Source: Torymus aiolomorphi (Eukaryota; Arthropoda; Insecta; Hymenoptera; Torymidae). From it: a stretch of 64,000 bases of DNA. The notes beneath the pieces were generated by a model. The model was given only the letters and a program-made list of their open reading frames with translations, searched no databases and had not been told where the DNA came from. The translations under genes and the position numbers were made by a program. The stretch lies in NCBI GenBank assembly GCA_036365515.1, contig CM070877.1, positions 59,941,975-60,005,974 on the forward strand. Reading direction: 5' to 3'. Shown here in pieces: positions 1 to 9,560 of this stretch. Position 1 is the stretch's first letter. The number at the start of each line of letters is the position of its first letter.

Positions 1-334
1 TCATTGCTGTTTTCTTCATTGGCATCTTCGCCGACATTTACTTTGCCTACTTCATCGGTATCTCCGGGTACATTTACACTACTAGCTTGAAACTTATTTG
101 TACTATCATTTTTTTATAATACATAAAACGCTCCAATGCTTGTTGGTACATTGCATATTTTTCACGATCATCTTGAATTGAGGTCGAATTTATAATTTCG
201 CTCATTTCTTTGTCTAGTCGCGACGTAGGTGTACCCGGTGTTTGCATAGTAACCAATTTTTCATTTGATAAGCGATGATGTATGTTGTTTATACTTTCTT
301 CAGGAATCAAAATAATTTTTCTTGCATGATCCAT
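1..334 (-). pseudogene. Virus-like (Polinton/adintovirus-type) small ORF, frameshifted, runs off the window
   Basis: The minus-strand frame starts at the ATG at 334 (MDHARK...) and is open to a stop at 74-76. It holds a QTPGTP segment followed by charged helices. Similar short ORFs lie directly downstream of pX-like genes in Polinton-type elements; this is recalled from the family, not searched. Beyond the stop, a neighbouring frame stays open to the window edge with acidic, Asn/Glu-rich codons. The likely break is therefore a one-base indel in the A-run at 109-115. It overlaps the end of the pX-like ORF by 28 bases. Function unknown, possibly a minor virion component. The true C-terminus lies outside the window. 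Confidence 0.45.
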
Positions 335-651
335 AGTTTTATCACAGGTACCAAGATGAGTGGTAAACAAGTCTTGTATTTGATAATCAACTTCTTTTTA
401 TTTTTCAAACTTTGCGAAGAATCAGTTAATTTTCTTAAGAATAAAACGTACTTTTTCAATTTATTTTTATAGTTTTTATTCAAAGGCACGTTACCACGTA
501 AAATATTTAAACCACATTCGCAAATGAGAATAACAAGTTTTTTATCTGCTTCACGTAATAAAGTACTTCGTTGATTGTTATCGAAATGAAGCAGAGCTTT
601 TAAAGTATTTAAATTTTTTTGTCCAAGACGTTTGCGTCTACTCGGCCCCAT
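307..651 (-). CDS. Adenovirus pX-like minor capsid/core protein of a Polinton-type element
   Basis: This 114-aa basic protein has a Lys/Arg-rich N-terminus, then a helical segment with conserved RLTDS-type and KKKLI motifs, then a short hydrophobic tail (PLILVPVI). That layout matches pX-like proteins of Polintons/adintoviruses, thought to be minor capsid or core components. The start codon shares one base with the stop of the upstream packaging ATPase (TAATG at 649-653), a viral-style coupling unusual for nuclear genes. The Gly-rich part normally seen around the hydrophobic tail looks eroded, so the C-terminus may be altered. The family assignment is from pattern memory and is moderately secure because of the ATPase neighbour. 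Confidence 0.55.
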   Translation of the reverse strand: MGPSRRKRLGQKNLNTLKALLHFDNNQRSTLLREADKKLVILICECGLNILRGNVPLNKNYKNKLKKYVLFLRKLTDSSQSLKNKKKLIIKYKTCLPLILVPVIKLWIMQEKLF

Positions 652-1403
652 TACAATCGTATGACTGGTATATTATTCCCAAGTTCGCTACCTTTTGTAG
701 ATTTCTTGGGAACATAAACATAGTGGTATTTATCAAACGGAAATATATTACTACGAAAACGACAATTATCAGGTGTATCTTGGCGTAAGTCAAGTAATAA
801 ATAGGAGTGTGCCTGTTTAGTTGCATCAAGATAAGTCTCTTGTAGAAATTGTGGATTTTCAGGACACACTTGGCGCGCTAGATACTGTATCTGGGATTTA
901 TCCCTAGGGTTTTTGAAAATAACTATATAATTAGAGTTTAACGAGATTTCACGTTGGCCGTTGTGGAAAAGATTTTGTGTGATGAATATTACGCTTAAAT
1001 TATTATGATGACTGTCCTTGGTAAAAAGATTGGCAATAACACCACCCGAAGACTCACGCATCAAGTCGTCTATAATTATCAGTTTTGGTCTGGGGTCGTC
1101 GACAAAGTCTGAATTTTTGGGTAAGCCTTCGTGAAATTCGGTATCATCACCCAGCTCTTTATACGTTGATTGCCATTCGGAATAGTAAACTATTATTCGA
1201 TCAAAGTGTACGTTACTCATACCATCTATATGTTTTAAAAAGTTTTTAACAAACGTGGTTTTTCCACATGATGTGGGACCACAAACCATAGATGTCCAAG
1301 GATGTTTCCACCGTGGATCCATGACTAAAACTGTTTCGTTAAAGGAGATAATATTTTTTATAAGTCTCGAGGTTTGCGGCGGCGGCGGCGGCGGCTCGCG
1401 CAT
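651..1403 (-). CDS. FtsK/HerA-type DNA-packaging ATPase of a Polinton/adintovirus-like element
   Basis: The 250-aa product has a Pro-run at the N-terminus (a GGC/CCG repeat in the DNA), a Walker A motif GPTSCGKT at about residues 41-48, a Walker B strand LIIIDDLM around residue 110, and a downstream ITQN sensor-type motif. These are the marks of A32/FtsK-HerA packaging ATPases, which drive viral DNA into capsids. The length fits the family. I chose the ATG at 1403: the frame is open to 1589, but the extra codons only translate an 18-bp tandem repeat and begin with TTG. The frame is intact, so this gene is younger or better preserved than its neighbours. Confidence 0.72.
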   Translation of the reverse strand: MREPPPPPPQTSRLIKNIISFNETVLVMDPRWKHPWTSMVCGPTSCGKTTFVKNFLKHIDGMSNVHFDRIIVYYSEWQSTYKELGDDTEFHEGLPKNSDFVDDPRPKLIIIDDLMRESSGGVIANLFTKDSHHNNLSVIFITQNLFHNGQREISLNSNYIVIFKNPRDKSQIQYLARQVCPENPQFLQETYLDATKQAHSYLLLDLRQDTPDNCRFRSNIFPFDKYHYVYVPKKSTKGSELGNNIPVIRL

Positions 1404-1439
1404 ATCACAAGCTGCTCGAGAAATCAGATTGCTGATGAA

Positions 1440-1720
1440 CCGACAAGCTAATTTGAAGTGACAAGCTAATTTGAAGTGACAAGCTAATTTGAAGTGACAA
1501 GCTAATTTGAAGTGACAAGCTAATTTGAAGTGACAAGCTAATTTGAAGTGGTAAGCTAATTTGACGTGATAAGATAATTGAAGTAACAAGCTAGTTTGTA
1601 GCTACAAAACTTACGATAAATGCGCTCAACGAGTATCAAAAAGCTTAATGTGAGTCGAAAAGCTTAATGTGAATTAATAAGCCTAATGTGGATCGAAAAG
1701 CTTGATGTGTTATATCAAAC
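1440..1720. repeat. Two short tandem-repeat arrays upstream of the packaging ATPase
   Basis: From about 1443 to 1612 an 18-bp unit (core AAGCTAATTTGAAGTGAC) repeats about nine times with growing divergence. From about 1640 to 1715 a different unit of about 22 bp with core AAGCTTAATGTG repeats four times. Because 18 is a multiple of three, the first array reads as a six-residue peptide repeat (HFKLAC) in frame with the ATPase, but no ATG opens that extension. Position immediately 5' of the ATPase suggests 5'-flank or regulatory sequence; that is inference. From 1720 to 1917 I see no further gene. Confidence 0.8.
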
Positions 1721-1917
1721 TATTTAATGTACCTCTTGAGCCTTTCGCCACTGTCGCTACCACTTTTGATAGATTTATTTATGCTAAGTTAATTACTTTA
1801 AAATAGAGATAATTAAGAATCAAGCAGATTTTTTTAATTGAAATATAATTAATTTATTACGATCATATACCCTACGTGTCAAAGGTAAGGAAAAACGAGA
1901 TTGATATTTTAATACAT

Positions 1918-2631
1918 TTATTGATTAATACTTTTGTTCATAACATGATCAATATCCTTCAATTGTAACGATGCAAGTTCATACATCAAAATATAGGCAT
2001 CATCTATTAACATACTTAAATTATTTTTTTTCAAGATTTTATGTAACTTATTAACATTATGGGTATAAAATGTGCTTGTTATAGAATGTACATCATAAAA
2101 TTTAAACTGTGTGTATTGTGATAATTGTTTTCTTTCTTGGAATTTTTCTTTCGTATAGTTACAAATTTCATTAAATACATATTTTATATATTTGAACGCA
2201 TTTAACAGATATTTAATCCTATTGTCTATGTTTCTAGAGATGTGTTTGAGCTGATCATAGATTGCTTTATTATACACCAATCTTGATTGAAAGCGTTTCT
2301 TCGTTGGTGGACAACCTCTATGATTTTTGCCTTGTGTTTCGTATATCAGCTCAAAAGCTTCATCAGAAGAACTTATCGTGAACCTTATGCTAAAACTGGT
2401 ACCACAATATATTTTTTGATCAACCATTTCGTTTCCTTCTGATTCAAAGAATTCGTCAATCCTGGGAAAACTTTCTTTAAACCAGATCCACTCGGTATGT
2501 GTAAGTGGTATACCCGCATTATTTTGACCACTTAGACGAACAATAGGTTTGAAATCACCACAACCAATAACACGGCTTTCCAGACCAACTATAAGTTTCT
2601 TACAGTACGATTTATTTAATCCATACAGCAT
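1918..2631 (-). CDS. Unrecognised 237-aa protein of the virus-like block (paralogue of 20089-20916)
   Basis: The intact frame starts at the ATG at 2631, about 120 bases downstream of a TATATAAAGG box on the same strand. The N-terminal third is a compact alpha/beta-looking region containing NKSYCKKLIVGLE, a GDFKPIVRL strand and an EWIWFKE helix. A basic linker (CPPTKKR) follows, then a long helical C-terminal half rich in Lys, Asn and Tyr. The same order of motifs (NKS...VGLE...acidic/Trp helix...basic linker...ID helix) is seen in the protein at 20089-20916. I recognise no catalytic motif. Position between packaging ATPase and coiled-coil gene suggests a virus-like element protein. Function is not known to me. 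Confidence 0.6.
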   Translation of the reverse strand: MLYGLNKSYCKKLIVGLESRVIGCGDFKPIVRLSGQNNAGIPLTHTEWIWFKESFPRIDEFFESEGNEMVDQKIYCGTSFSIRFTISSSDEAFELIYETQGKNHRGCPPTKKRFQSRLVYNKAIYDQLKHISRNIDNRIKYLLNAFKYIKYVFNEICNYTKEKFQERKQLSQYTQFKFYDVHSITSTFYTHNVNKLHKILKKNNLSMLIDDAYILMYELASLQLKDIDHVMNKSINQ

Positions 2632-2750
2632 GGATAGTACTTGGCGACATTGGAACTTAGAGTTTTGATTACTATTCTGAGCAAATATTTTTCAGTATTA
2701 TCATGGTTTAACAGGATCCAAGATTGAAATGACAAATAATTAAAGCAGCC

Positions 2751-2760
2751 CCTTTATATA
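2751..2760 (-). promoter_or_regulatory. TATA box for the 1918-2631 gene
   Basis: On the minus strand the sequence reads TATATAAAGG, a near-consensus TATA box. A start site about 30 bases downstream would give a 5' UTR of about 95 bases before the ATG at 2631. No experiment supports use of this site. Confidence 0.55.
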
Positions 2761-2829
2761 TAAAGTATCCATAAACACTCTTTAACAATCCTTTCTAAAC
2801 TTTGAGAATGTAATCATTTCTAGATTGTG

Positions 2830-2831
2830 TA

Positions 2832-2921
<90 letters not shown>

Positions 2922-2957
2922 CGTGCGTGCGTACGTGTGTGTGTGTGTGTGTGTGTG
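2830..2957. repeat. (GT)n microsatellite with a GC/GCGT interruption
   Basis: An almost pure GT dinucleotide run with a GCGCGCGCGTGCGTGC interruption near 2911-2930. It lies in the spacer between two virus-like genes; no gene is seen between 2761 and 3164 apart from AT-rich flank. Confidence 0.97.
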
Positions 2958-3164
2958 AGTGTGAGGGTATGGTGTTATGAGTGTTAATAAACCATTAAAT
3001 TAATTATAGGTATAATGATTTATAAAATCATTCCTAAAATAAGAAACGACAAGTATTTTACAAAATTTTAAAAAGTATTTATTATTATAATGAGATATAT
3101 TTAAAAATACTGTTAAAGAGGTTATAGGTTTACAAGAAAATACGGTATTTATTTTCATGTGTTT

Positions 3165-3544
3165 TTATTCAGCTTCAATTTCACTTTTTAATTCATTAAT
3201 TTGATTCTGTTGCTGTTCAAACTTCCGCTCAAAATTTTGATTTAATAATAATAAATGTTTTTTAATTTTATTTAATTGTTTACATAGATTATCTTTTTTC
3301 TAAGTAATTTTTCTGTATGATGCACATTACAGTCAAGAATAAGTTTTATGTATTTGTTACTTTTTTCTAAGTCATCTAAATTTTTTAAACCTCTATTTAT
3401 TGATTCAACAGTATTGATTAATGAATTTTCATTGGTCCAATGATCTTCGTCATAAGCTTCGAGAGTTTCGACTCGTTCAATGACATTTAAAATTGCCATA
3501 TGTGTACGAGTTTCATCGAAGACCATGTTGAAATCAGGTATCAT
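3165..3544 (-). pseudogene. Coiled-coil protein of the virus-like block, one frameshift
   Basis: The first frame starts at the ATG at 3544 and stops at 3272. A neighbouring frame then continues with Lys/Gln/Glu-rich heptad-like residues to a stop at 3165-3167, so a one-base indel in the T-run near 3294 probably broke a protein of about 125 aa. The N-terminal part (VIERVETLEAYDEDHW) and the tail both look like coiled coil. The ATG directly follows a plausible minus-strand splice acceptor (TTATTAG|ATG), with a donor AAA|GTGAGT near 3640 and a TATA box near 3800, so the 5' UTR may be spliced. Function unknown; a structural or attachment role is only a guess. Confidence 0.45.
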
Positions 3545-3796
3545 CTAATAAGTTATTTTCCATTTTAAAATTCACCTTGTTACAATATTAACAACTTAAG
3601 AGAGAGTAGTAGTATTTAATACTTTAAGAAGAACTCACTTTAGCGTGCGATAGAAGTATGTCTGGATGATGAAGTGTATTTCTACGATCACTCAAACCAA
3701 ATTTATAAGTATGTAACAGCGTACTGGTTCAACTAATCTTTGATAGTTTCTGTGTGCAGACAAACTGAACTGTGGTGTAAATATCGTTTAAGACGG

Positions 3797-3804
3797 CTTA
3801 TATA
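3797..3804 (-). promoter_or_regulatory. TATA box for the coiled-coil gene
   Basis: The minus strand reads TATATAAG here, about 255 bases upstream of the ATG at 3544 and upstream of a GTGAGT donor-like site near 3640. The arrangement fits a capped leader spliced to the coding exon. Confidence 0.5.
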
Positions 3805-4079
3805 CACACCAAAGAGCATGAAACTACGGATTTTACGGTGGGGGCGGAATAAAAGATTGCAGAGCAACGCAGCGAAATTTTGAGGAATAGGCACTTTTGA
3901 ATTTAAAAAGTCTAATAACTTAATCGCAGCTTAATATATTATAATGAAAAATCACCGAAAAAATCTTTTTAACACTCAGAATTATAAAAAATTCCATAAA
4001 ATAATTTCTACGACCAAGTTATAAAATACGGTAAATAGATGGATACAATGTGTAGTAAAACTATGTTACTCTGAACTGA

Positions 4080-5330
4080 TATGAAAATTGATTGGGTTGA
4101 TCAATACATCGATCGGCCTGTGAAGTTCCAAAATACCACCAATAAAAAGAGAATGTTGCACCTAACAATAAAGTACAATACCGCGAATTAATGTGAATGT
4201 AACTTTCCAAGATATCCGTACCAATACCTTACTAATACCGAATCAATAACAAAATTAACTGGTTAATGAAAGTTATAAATATGTGGAACTGTTAGAGGGT
4301 AAAGTGGGTAGTAAAAAGTAGTATAATACCGCGAGCTAATATAACCATCGATTAGACTGATCAATGTATCGATAACGAAATCGATCAACCAATGAGGTTC
4401 CAAAACATCTTCATTTAAAAGAAGATATAGCACCTTATAAAAAAGTCTAATACCGCAAATCGATCTGACTATAATTTCCAGTGGAAAATCACGACAATAT
4501 CGAGCCAATATGTTGATCAGTGTACTAAACTCTCTCTATTTTCTCATCTTGTATTGAGGTTTAAGTAAAGGATTGTTTGAGTGCTTGATAATAACAATAA
4601 ATTAATTTTTATTGTAGTTTTTCGTAGCATCTATCAGGAACATATAAGCTAAGAAGGTGTCACATATGTAATAGTCCTAAGCAGGGTATTATACTATCTG
4701 ATCAGTTGATTATTATGACGAACTACTACCCATACAAGTGATAACGTCTCATCCGTTGTACTTGTCATAAGAAACAAACAGCGAAAAGAGTTTAAGTAGT
4801 TGTAATGATTATCGATTGGATCAATCGATATATCGATAACGAAATCGATCGATCTGTGAGGTTCCAAAATACCTCCAATAAAAAGAGATTGTTGCACCTA
4901 ACAATAAAGTACAATACCGCGAATTAATGTGAATGTAACTTTTCAAGATATCCGTACCAATACCTTACTAATACCGAATCAATAACAAAATTAATTGGTT
5001 AATGAAAGTTATAAATATGCGGTTCTGTTAGAGGGTAAAGTGGGTAGTAAAAAAGTATAATACCACGAGCTGATATAACCATCGATTAGACTGATCAATG
5101 TATCGATAACGAAATCGATCAAGCAATGAGGTTCAAAAACATCTTCATTTAAAAGAAGATATGGTACCTTATACAAAAGTCTAATACCGCGGATCGATCT
5201 GACCGTAATTTCCGGTAGTAAATCGTGCCAATACCGTACCAATACGTTGATCAGTGTACTAAACTCTCTCTATTTTCTCATCCTGCCTTGAAGTTTACGT
5301 AGAGGGGAGTTTGTGTACTTGGAAATCATA
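4080..5330. repeat. Satellite-like tandem duplication, period about 735 bp, with roughly 275-bp subunits
   Basis: The block 4080-4570 recurs at about 4810-5300 with a shift of 735-736 bases (anchor GTTGCACCTAAC at 4155 and 4891; TTGATCAGTGTAC at 4512 and 5247). Within each block a second, more diverged copy starts about 275 bp later (GAGGTTCCAAAA, then ...AATACCGC), so the array is four subunits. All copies share an AT-rich core with repeated ATCGAT palindromes. Short minus-strand frames in three subunits encode related peptides (IDFVID...), discussed in Findings. No promoter or splice sites stand out. Confidence 0.85.
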
Positions 5331-6064
5331 ATAAATGAATTTTTATTACAATTTTTTGCAGTACATAGCAGGAACATATAAGTTAAAATCTTCAAGGCGA
5401 TACACATAAAGTAGGTGTAGCTTAACGTGTGCTAGTGGGATGGCCCCTAATGCAGTGGTTATCATTCTATTTTTGTAGCTTTTTAATAAACCTACTCACT
5501 CAGATGTTTCTCTGCTAACTCGGGTCGATTTAATTTTATATTAATATTAACTTTTTATGTAAAATTAATAAATAGGCATTTCCTAAACATAGTTTTGTAA
5601 TAAATATACTTAAATAAACAATAATTAAACATAAACTAATAATTTAAAATATTTCTTGGGTAAAACGCTGTACAAGCGCTGAATCAGTGCTTATATGAAC
5701 TTTTCTCAAATAATTTATAAATTATTTGGATAATATAGTAGACAAATGTCTCTGATATCGGCTGAGATTGAATGTTTTCGTGAGAAAAGAATTTTAGAGT
5801 ATTCGCCAGACATAATAAGAGTAAACCGAGAGTTTTGTTCCATCTCTCTTAATATCGTATGATTTTAGAAGCTTCTTGAAAAATAATTTCTACTTCCTCC
5901 GCGAAGTGAAATATGAACACAGAATCCGATTTTCTGCAAGTTTTTACAGACTCTAGGCGTAATAAAAGTGTAACTTATATTTCAATTTTCGCAAACTTTT
6001 ACAAAAATGATGGTTAGAGCCCCTGCTGTCCGCCAGTCTGCCGCAAGTTTTCTTCGGGGACACA

Positions 6065-6113
<49 letters not shown>

Positions 6114-6147
6114 TAACCAATCAACCACCATCTACCTATACAACAAC
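5331..6147. other. Gene-poor AT-rich sequence leading into a (TC)n run
   Basis: No open frame, structured repeat or RNA gene is evident. A (TC)n microsatellite occupies 6068-6111. An upstream in-frame ATG at 6007 would place this run inside a protein as a Ser/Leu repeat, so I treat it as 5' flank of the next gene. Confidence 0.6.
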
Positions 6148-6930
6148 ATGCAGCACAACATCGAAGTAGCGTTCATCGATATGCCTGCCATGGCATCATC
6201 GCCTCAAGAGCTTGCTGCCTTTGTCAACGAGCTCATCGATGGGGGAGAACCACGCATGGCTAACGGCATCGGCCAAGGCGTGCAACCCCCAGTGTTAAAG
6301 GCGGCTCTACTAGAGGAGCAGGAGTGCCAGGTACAAGTAGAGGAGGATGCTGCCCTTGCAGATCTATTACAAGAGGCCTTCGATGAGGATGCCACTGAGG
6401 AGGTGGACAGTAGGTTCGATAGTGATGGCTTTGAGGAGGAAGACCAGTCGATGGACGGGGTGGAGGAAGAGGCTGAGGGAATAGATTCAGATGCCGAAAC
6501 GATCGATAATAATCTCCCGGAAATGCAAGATCGTGAAAGTGACAGTTCCAATGATAGTGATATGGACATGGATGAGGTTACACTCCGACGTACGATGTGT
6601 GTGCGACAAAGATTTTTTCATGGTGTGCAGCGCTTGTTGAGGTTGCAACGCGATGAAGAAATGTTACGTATGCGTCGACGATTGCGGAGCATTCAACACC
6701 GCATAAGACGCCGCCGTCGAGACGAGGTGTATGATGTACCACGTCGTTATCAAGATATGTGCTACGGCTGTGCAAAACGGTTTTGGTATCAGCGCAATCG
6801 TCGTTCGATTCGCTGTACATTTTGCAGATTCTGGTTGTGCTCGGACTGTAACGTAGACCCGGTGCACTGCCAGACGAGGGACAATTTTTGCCATGATCCC
6901 ACACATCGCGGCGTCGTAAATAGTTTATAA
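6148..6930 (+). CDS. Hypothetical acidic protein with C-terminal Cys-rich zinc-binding domain
   Basis: I start the gene at the ATG at 6148 (MQHNIEVAF), giving 260 aa; the frame is open further 5' only through a (TC)n run. The first half is strongly acidic (Glu/Asp runs, residues about 60-145). A very basic helix rich in Arg follows (about 150-195), and the C-terminus carries CYGC, CTFC and CSDC plus later Cys/His. The spacing C-x2-C...C-x2-C-x4-C-x2-C resembles the treble-clef or zinc-ribbon tails found on piggyBac-type transposases and some PHD-like proteins. Acidic-basic-zinc layout suggests a nuclear DNA- or chromatin-binding protein. No DDE core is present, so it may be a domesticated tail or a host gene. 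Not identified further. Confidence 0.5.
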   Translation: MQHNIEVAFIDMPAMASSPQELAAFVNELIDGGEPRMANGIGQGVQPPVLKAALLEEQECQVQVEEDAALADLLQEAFDEDATEEVDSRFDSDGFEEEDQSMDGVEEEAEGIDSDAETIDNNLPEMQDRESDSSNDSDMDMDEVTLRRTMCVRQRFFHGVQRLLRLQRDEEMLRMRRRLRSIQHRIRRRRRDEVYDVPRRYQDMCYGCAKRFWYQRNRRSIRCTFCRFWLCSDCNVDPVHCQTRDNFCHDPTHRGVVNSL

Positions 6931-7235
6931 TGTTTAAGTAACAAAGTGTTTAGTTCTAAGTAACAAAGTGGAAAAAACAAAGTGACAAAGTGTTAGCATA
7001 ACGCTTCGTTCTAAGTAACAAAGTGGTGAAATCAAAGCGACAAAAAAAAAGCAAAGTGCCAAAGTGTGTGGAAATAACAGCCATAGCAGTAGTCGAAGTT
7101 CCGGAAGAAACCATGTAAGTATTTAATATTCTTATAAATATTATTAAAAATATGTGTGTGTGTATGTGTGTGTGCGTGTGTGTGTGTGTATGCGTGTGTG
7201 TGTGTGTGTATGTGTGTGTGCGTGTGTGTGTGTGT

Positions 7236-7267
<32 letters not shown>

Positions 7268-7465
7268 TTGTGTGTGTGTGTCGACGCAGGAGGAAGCTGT
7301 AGCTGCTTCCCACTACTAATACCGCTGGTGGGGAGTTATAGCTCGTAGCCGTGGCTGACTGCACGATCGTGTAGTTTGCCCGGAGCAGCGGGCCGTGTCA
7401 GACGGAGAATCCCTGAACCGTCTGGCACTTGTGTGCTCTCTATCTCTCTCTATTTTTTATTTCAC
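6931..7465. repeat. AACAAAGTG short repeats followed by a (TG)n microsatellite
   Basis: From 6938 to about 7065 the motif (T)AACAAAGTG or close variants recurs at least eight times directly downstream of the acidic-protein stop codon. A mixed (TG)n/(CG)n run fills 7152-7282. A GTAAGT donor-like site sits at 7115-7120. No open frame survives outside the simple repeats. Confidence 0.75.
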
Positions 7466-7466
7466 A

Positions 7467-7648
7467 GTGGCACTTTGAGGCAGATGTAACCTAAGCCATT
7501 TCCCCTGATGGTGGGGTTTCCCCTCCCTCAGAGGGTAGTGGCTCAGGGTCACCCTGCATCATTACCCACCTGGTGGTGGGGGGTTCCCCTCCCCTCCCTC
7601 AGGTGGATAGTGGTGGGGGGTTTGTTTGTCTGCCCCAAAGTGCCACTA
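7467..7648. mobile_element. Small inverted-repeat element (MITE-like), about 180 bp
   Basis: AGTGGCACTTTGAGGCAGA at the left end is matched in inverted orientation by TCTGCCCCAAAGTGCCACT at the right. The interior is two diverged GC-rich copies of a CCCTGATGGTGGGG/CCCTCAG unit. No transposase and no convincing target duplication were found. The TIR motif CAAAGTG echoes the short repeats just upstream. Confidence 0.5.
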
Positions 7649-7704
7649 TAACTACTGAGGTGTTAGAAGTTTGTTTCACATGATTTTAGAAAATGTCTGT
7701 ATGG

Positions 7705-7818
<114 letters not shown>

Positions 7819-7859
7819 ATACCACTTTATCTCCGGATCCACGCGGCCGATTTTAACCA

Positions 7860-9560
7860 TCAGGTTCTCATTTTTTTGTTTTTTTTATTCCGAATTCGGG
7901 AAGAAAATAATTTTTGATGATTTACGGATTCGTTTTTGTTTTATTTCAAATTTTTGATTTTCGAAAAATTTATTTTTGATTTTTTTAATGATCGGATTTA
8001 AATTTTTGAATCGGATGGGTCGCATTCGAAAGAGCATAAAAATACCTATATTTTCTAAAAAAAAAAAAAAATTATCTAGGTATCACAGTTCTCATGTTAT
8101 TAACAAAAACGTATTTTTTTTAAAAAAAGCTAATAACTCCTAAACTAAATGGTCAATTTTTTGGAGAAAATTCACGATAATGCAGAATATAAATTGCTAT
8201 GATCTGTGAAAATTTTAATCCATTCTGTTGGTTAGTTTTAGAGAAAAAAATTAAAAAATGTAAAAAATGTATTCTCTATGTCGCACGTTTTATGGAGTAA
8301 ACCTGGATCAATCGCTTTGTAATTTCTTACAGAGGTAGATTTTGGATAGATCTCGGCTAAGTTCTTTGGGCTACATGATCAATCCATAAATTTCTGAGAT
8401 ATTTGAGGTTAAAATTTTTTTAACCTTTTTTTCAAATCGAAATTTCTCGAAAACGGCTCTATGTATCTGAATCGGATGGGTCGCATGCGAAAGTGAATTT
8501 AAATACCTATATTTTCTAGACAAAAATTATTTTTCTAGCTATCACGGTTCTTTTGTTATTAATAAAAACGTAAACATAGAAAAATGAAAAAAAATGAGTT
8601 TGGTATGTCTAACCATTGCGGGAGTAAAAATTGACTTAAGGGGGCTAGACACCTTTTTTCTCTGAAATAAGAAGTCACATTTTAATACATAAATGTAAAC
8701 TAATTATTTCATACTTTTTACATATAAAAGTGGGTATATTTACCTTACCTTAAAACTTTCTCCGATGGGCCTTTTATATGGTCCAGAACCATAGTCATCG
8801 GTGAAACAAGTTTTTTCACTAACCGTAAGCTTTGAAATTTTCCTGTGGATGGATTGACTCCAGATTTGAACTAAATTACTCCTGAATAGTATAATTCTCA
8901 TATGAGTGTAGGGATTTAGGATTAAATGTCAGAAAAAATTTTTATATCAGAAAAATTATGAAAAAATATAAAAAATTTAAAAAAATTAAAAAAAAACTCT
9001 TGAAAAACAGCACAATTTTTTTTTTCTCATTAGATCAAAAATCCCTACACTCATATGAGAATTATACTATTCAGGAGTAATTTAGTTCAAATCTGGAGTC
9101 AATCCATCCACAGGAAAATTTCAAAGCTTACGGTTAGTGGAAAAACTTGTTTCATCGATGACTATGGTTCTGGACCATATAAAAGGCCCATCGGAGAAAG
9201 TTTTAAGGTAAGGCAAATATACCCACTTTTATATGTAAAAAGTATGAAATAATTAGTTTACATTTATGTATTAAAATGTGACTTCTTAAAATAGCTATAT
9301 TTCCTAAAAAATTTCTTTTATAGGGTGTTCTGTTATTATAAAAAAAAAGTAAGCATTGAAAAATGAAAAAATAAAAAAAATGAGTTTTGTATGTGCAAGG
9401 ATTGCTGGAATAAAATTGACTTATTCGCTTCATAATTTCTTGTACAGGTATATTTTTTAGATTTTTATGTCGATTTCTTGGGGCAAAATGATTGGTCCAT
9501 AAATTTCAGATATTTGACGTTAAAATATTTTTAGTAATATTAATAAATGAAAAAAATTGA
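7860..9560. repeat. Diverged repeat units around GAATCGGATGGGTCGCAT
   Basis: A unit holding the motif GAATCGGATGGGTCGCAT, then ...AAATACCTATATTTTCTA..., then a segment ending near ATGAGTTT(T/G)GTATGT occurs at about 8009 and 8470, and its distal part again from about 9290. The related phrase ATATTTGAGGTTAAAAT is at about 8400 and, altered, near 9510. It looks like a decayed dispersed repeat family interrupted by the palindrome at 8669-9287. No intact gene is present. Confidence 0.65.
8669..9287. repeat. Near-perfect palindrome: 248-bp arms, 123-bp spacer
   Basis: The left arm (about 8669-8916) is the reverse complement of the right arm (about 9040-9287). Examples are CCGATGGGCCTTTTATATGG against CCATATAAAAGGCCCATCGG, and TCATATGAGTGTAGGGA against TCCCTACACTCATATGA. 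Only a few mismatches are visible. The spacer is A/T-homopolymer-rich and unrelated to the arms. A frame at 9055-9252 is open but exists equally in both arms and begins with no recognisable domain. A transcript across it would form a long double-stranded RNA. Confidence 0.92.

Noticed and set aside
1404..1589. N-terminal extension of the packaging ATPase with HFKLAC repeats
   Set aside because: It starts with TTG, translates an 18-bp tandem repeat, and the ATG at 1403 gives a protein of normal family length.
9055..9252. 65-codon frame inside the palindrome
   Set aside because: The same sequence exists inverted in the other arm and no domain or ATG with context is evident; the inverted duplication explains the region better.
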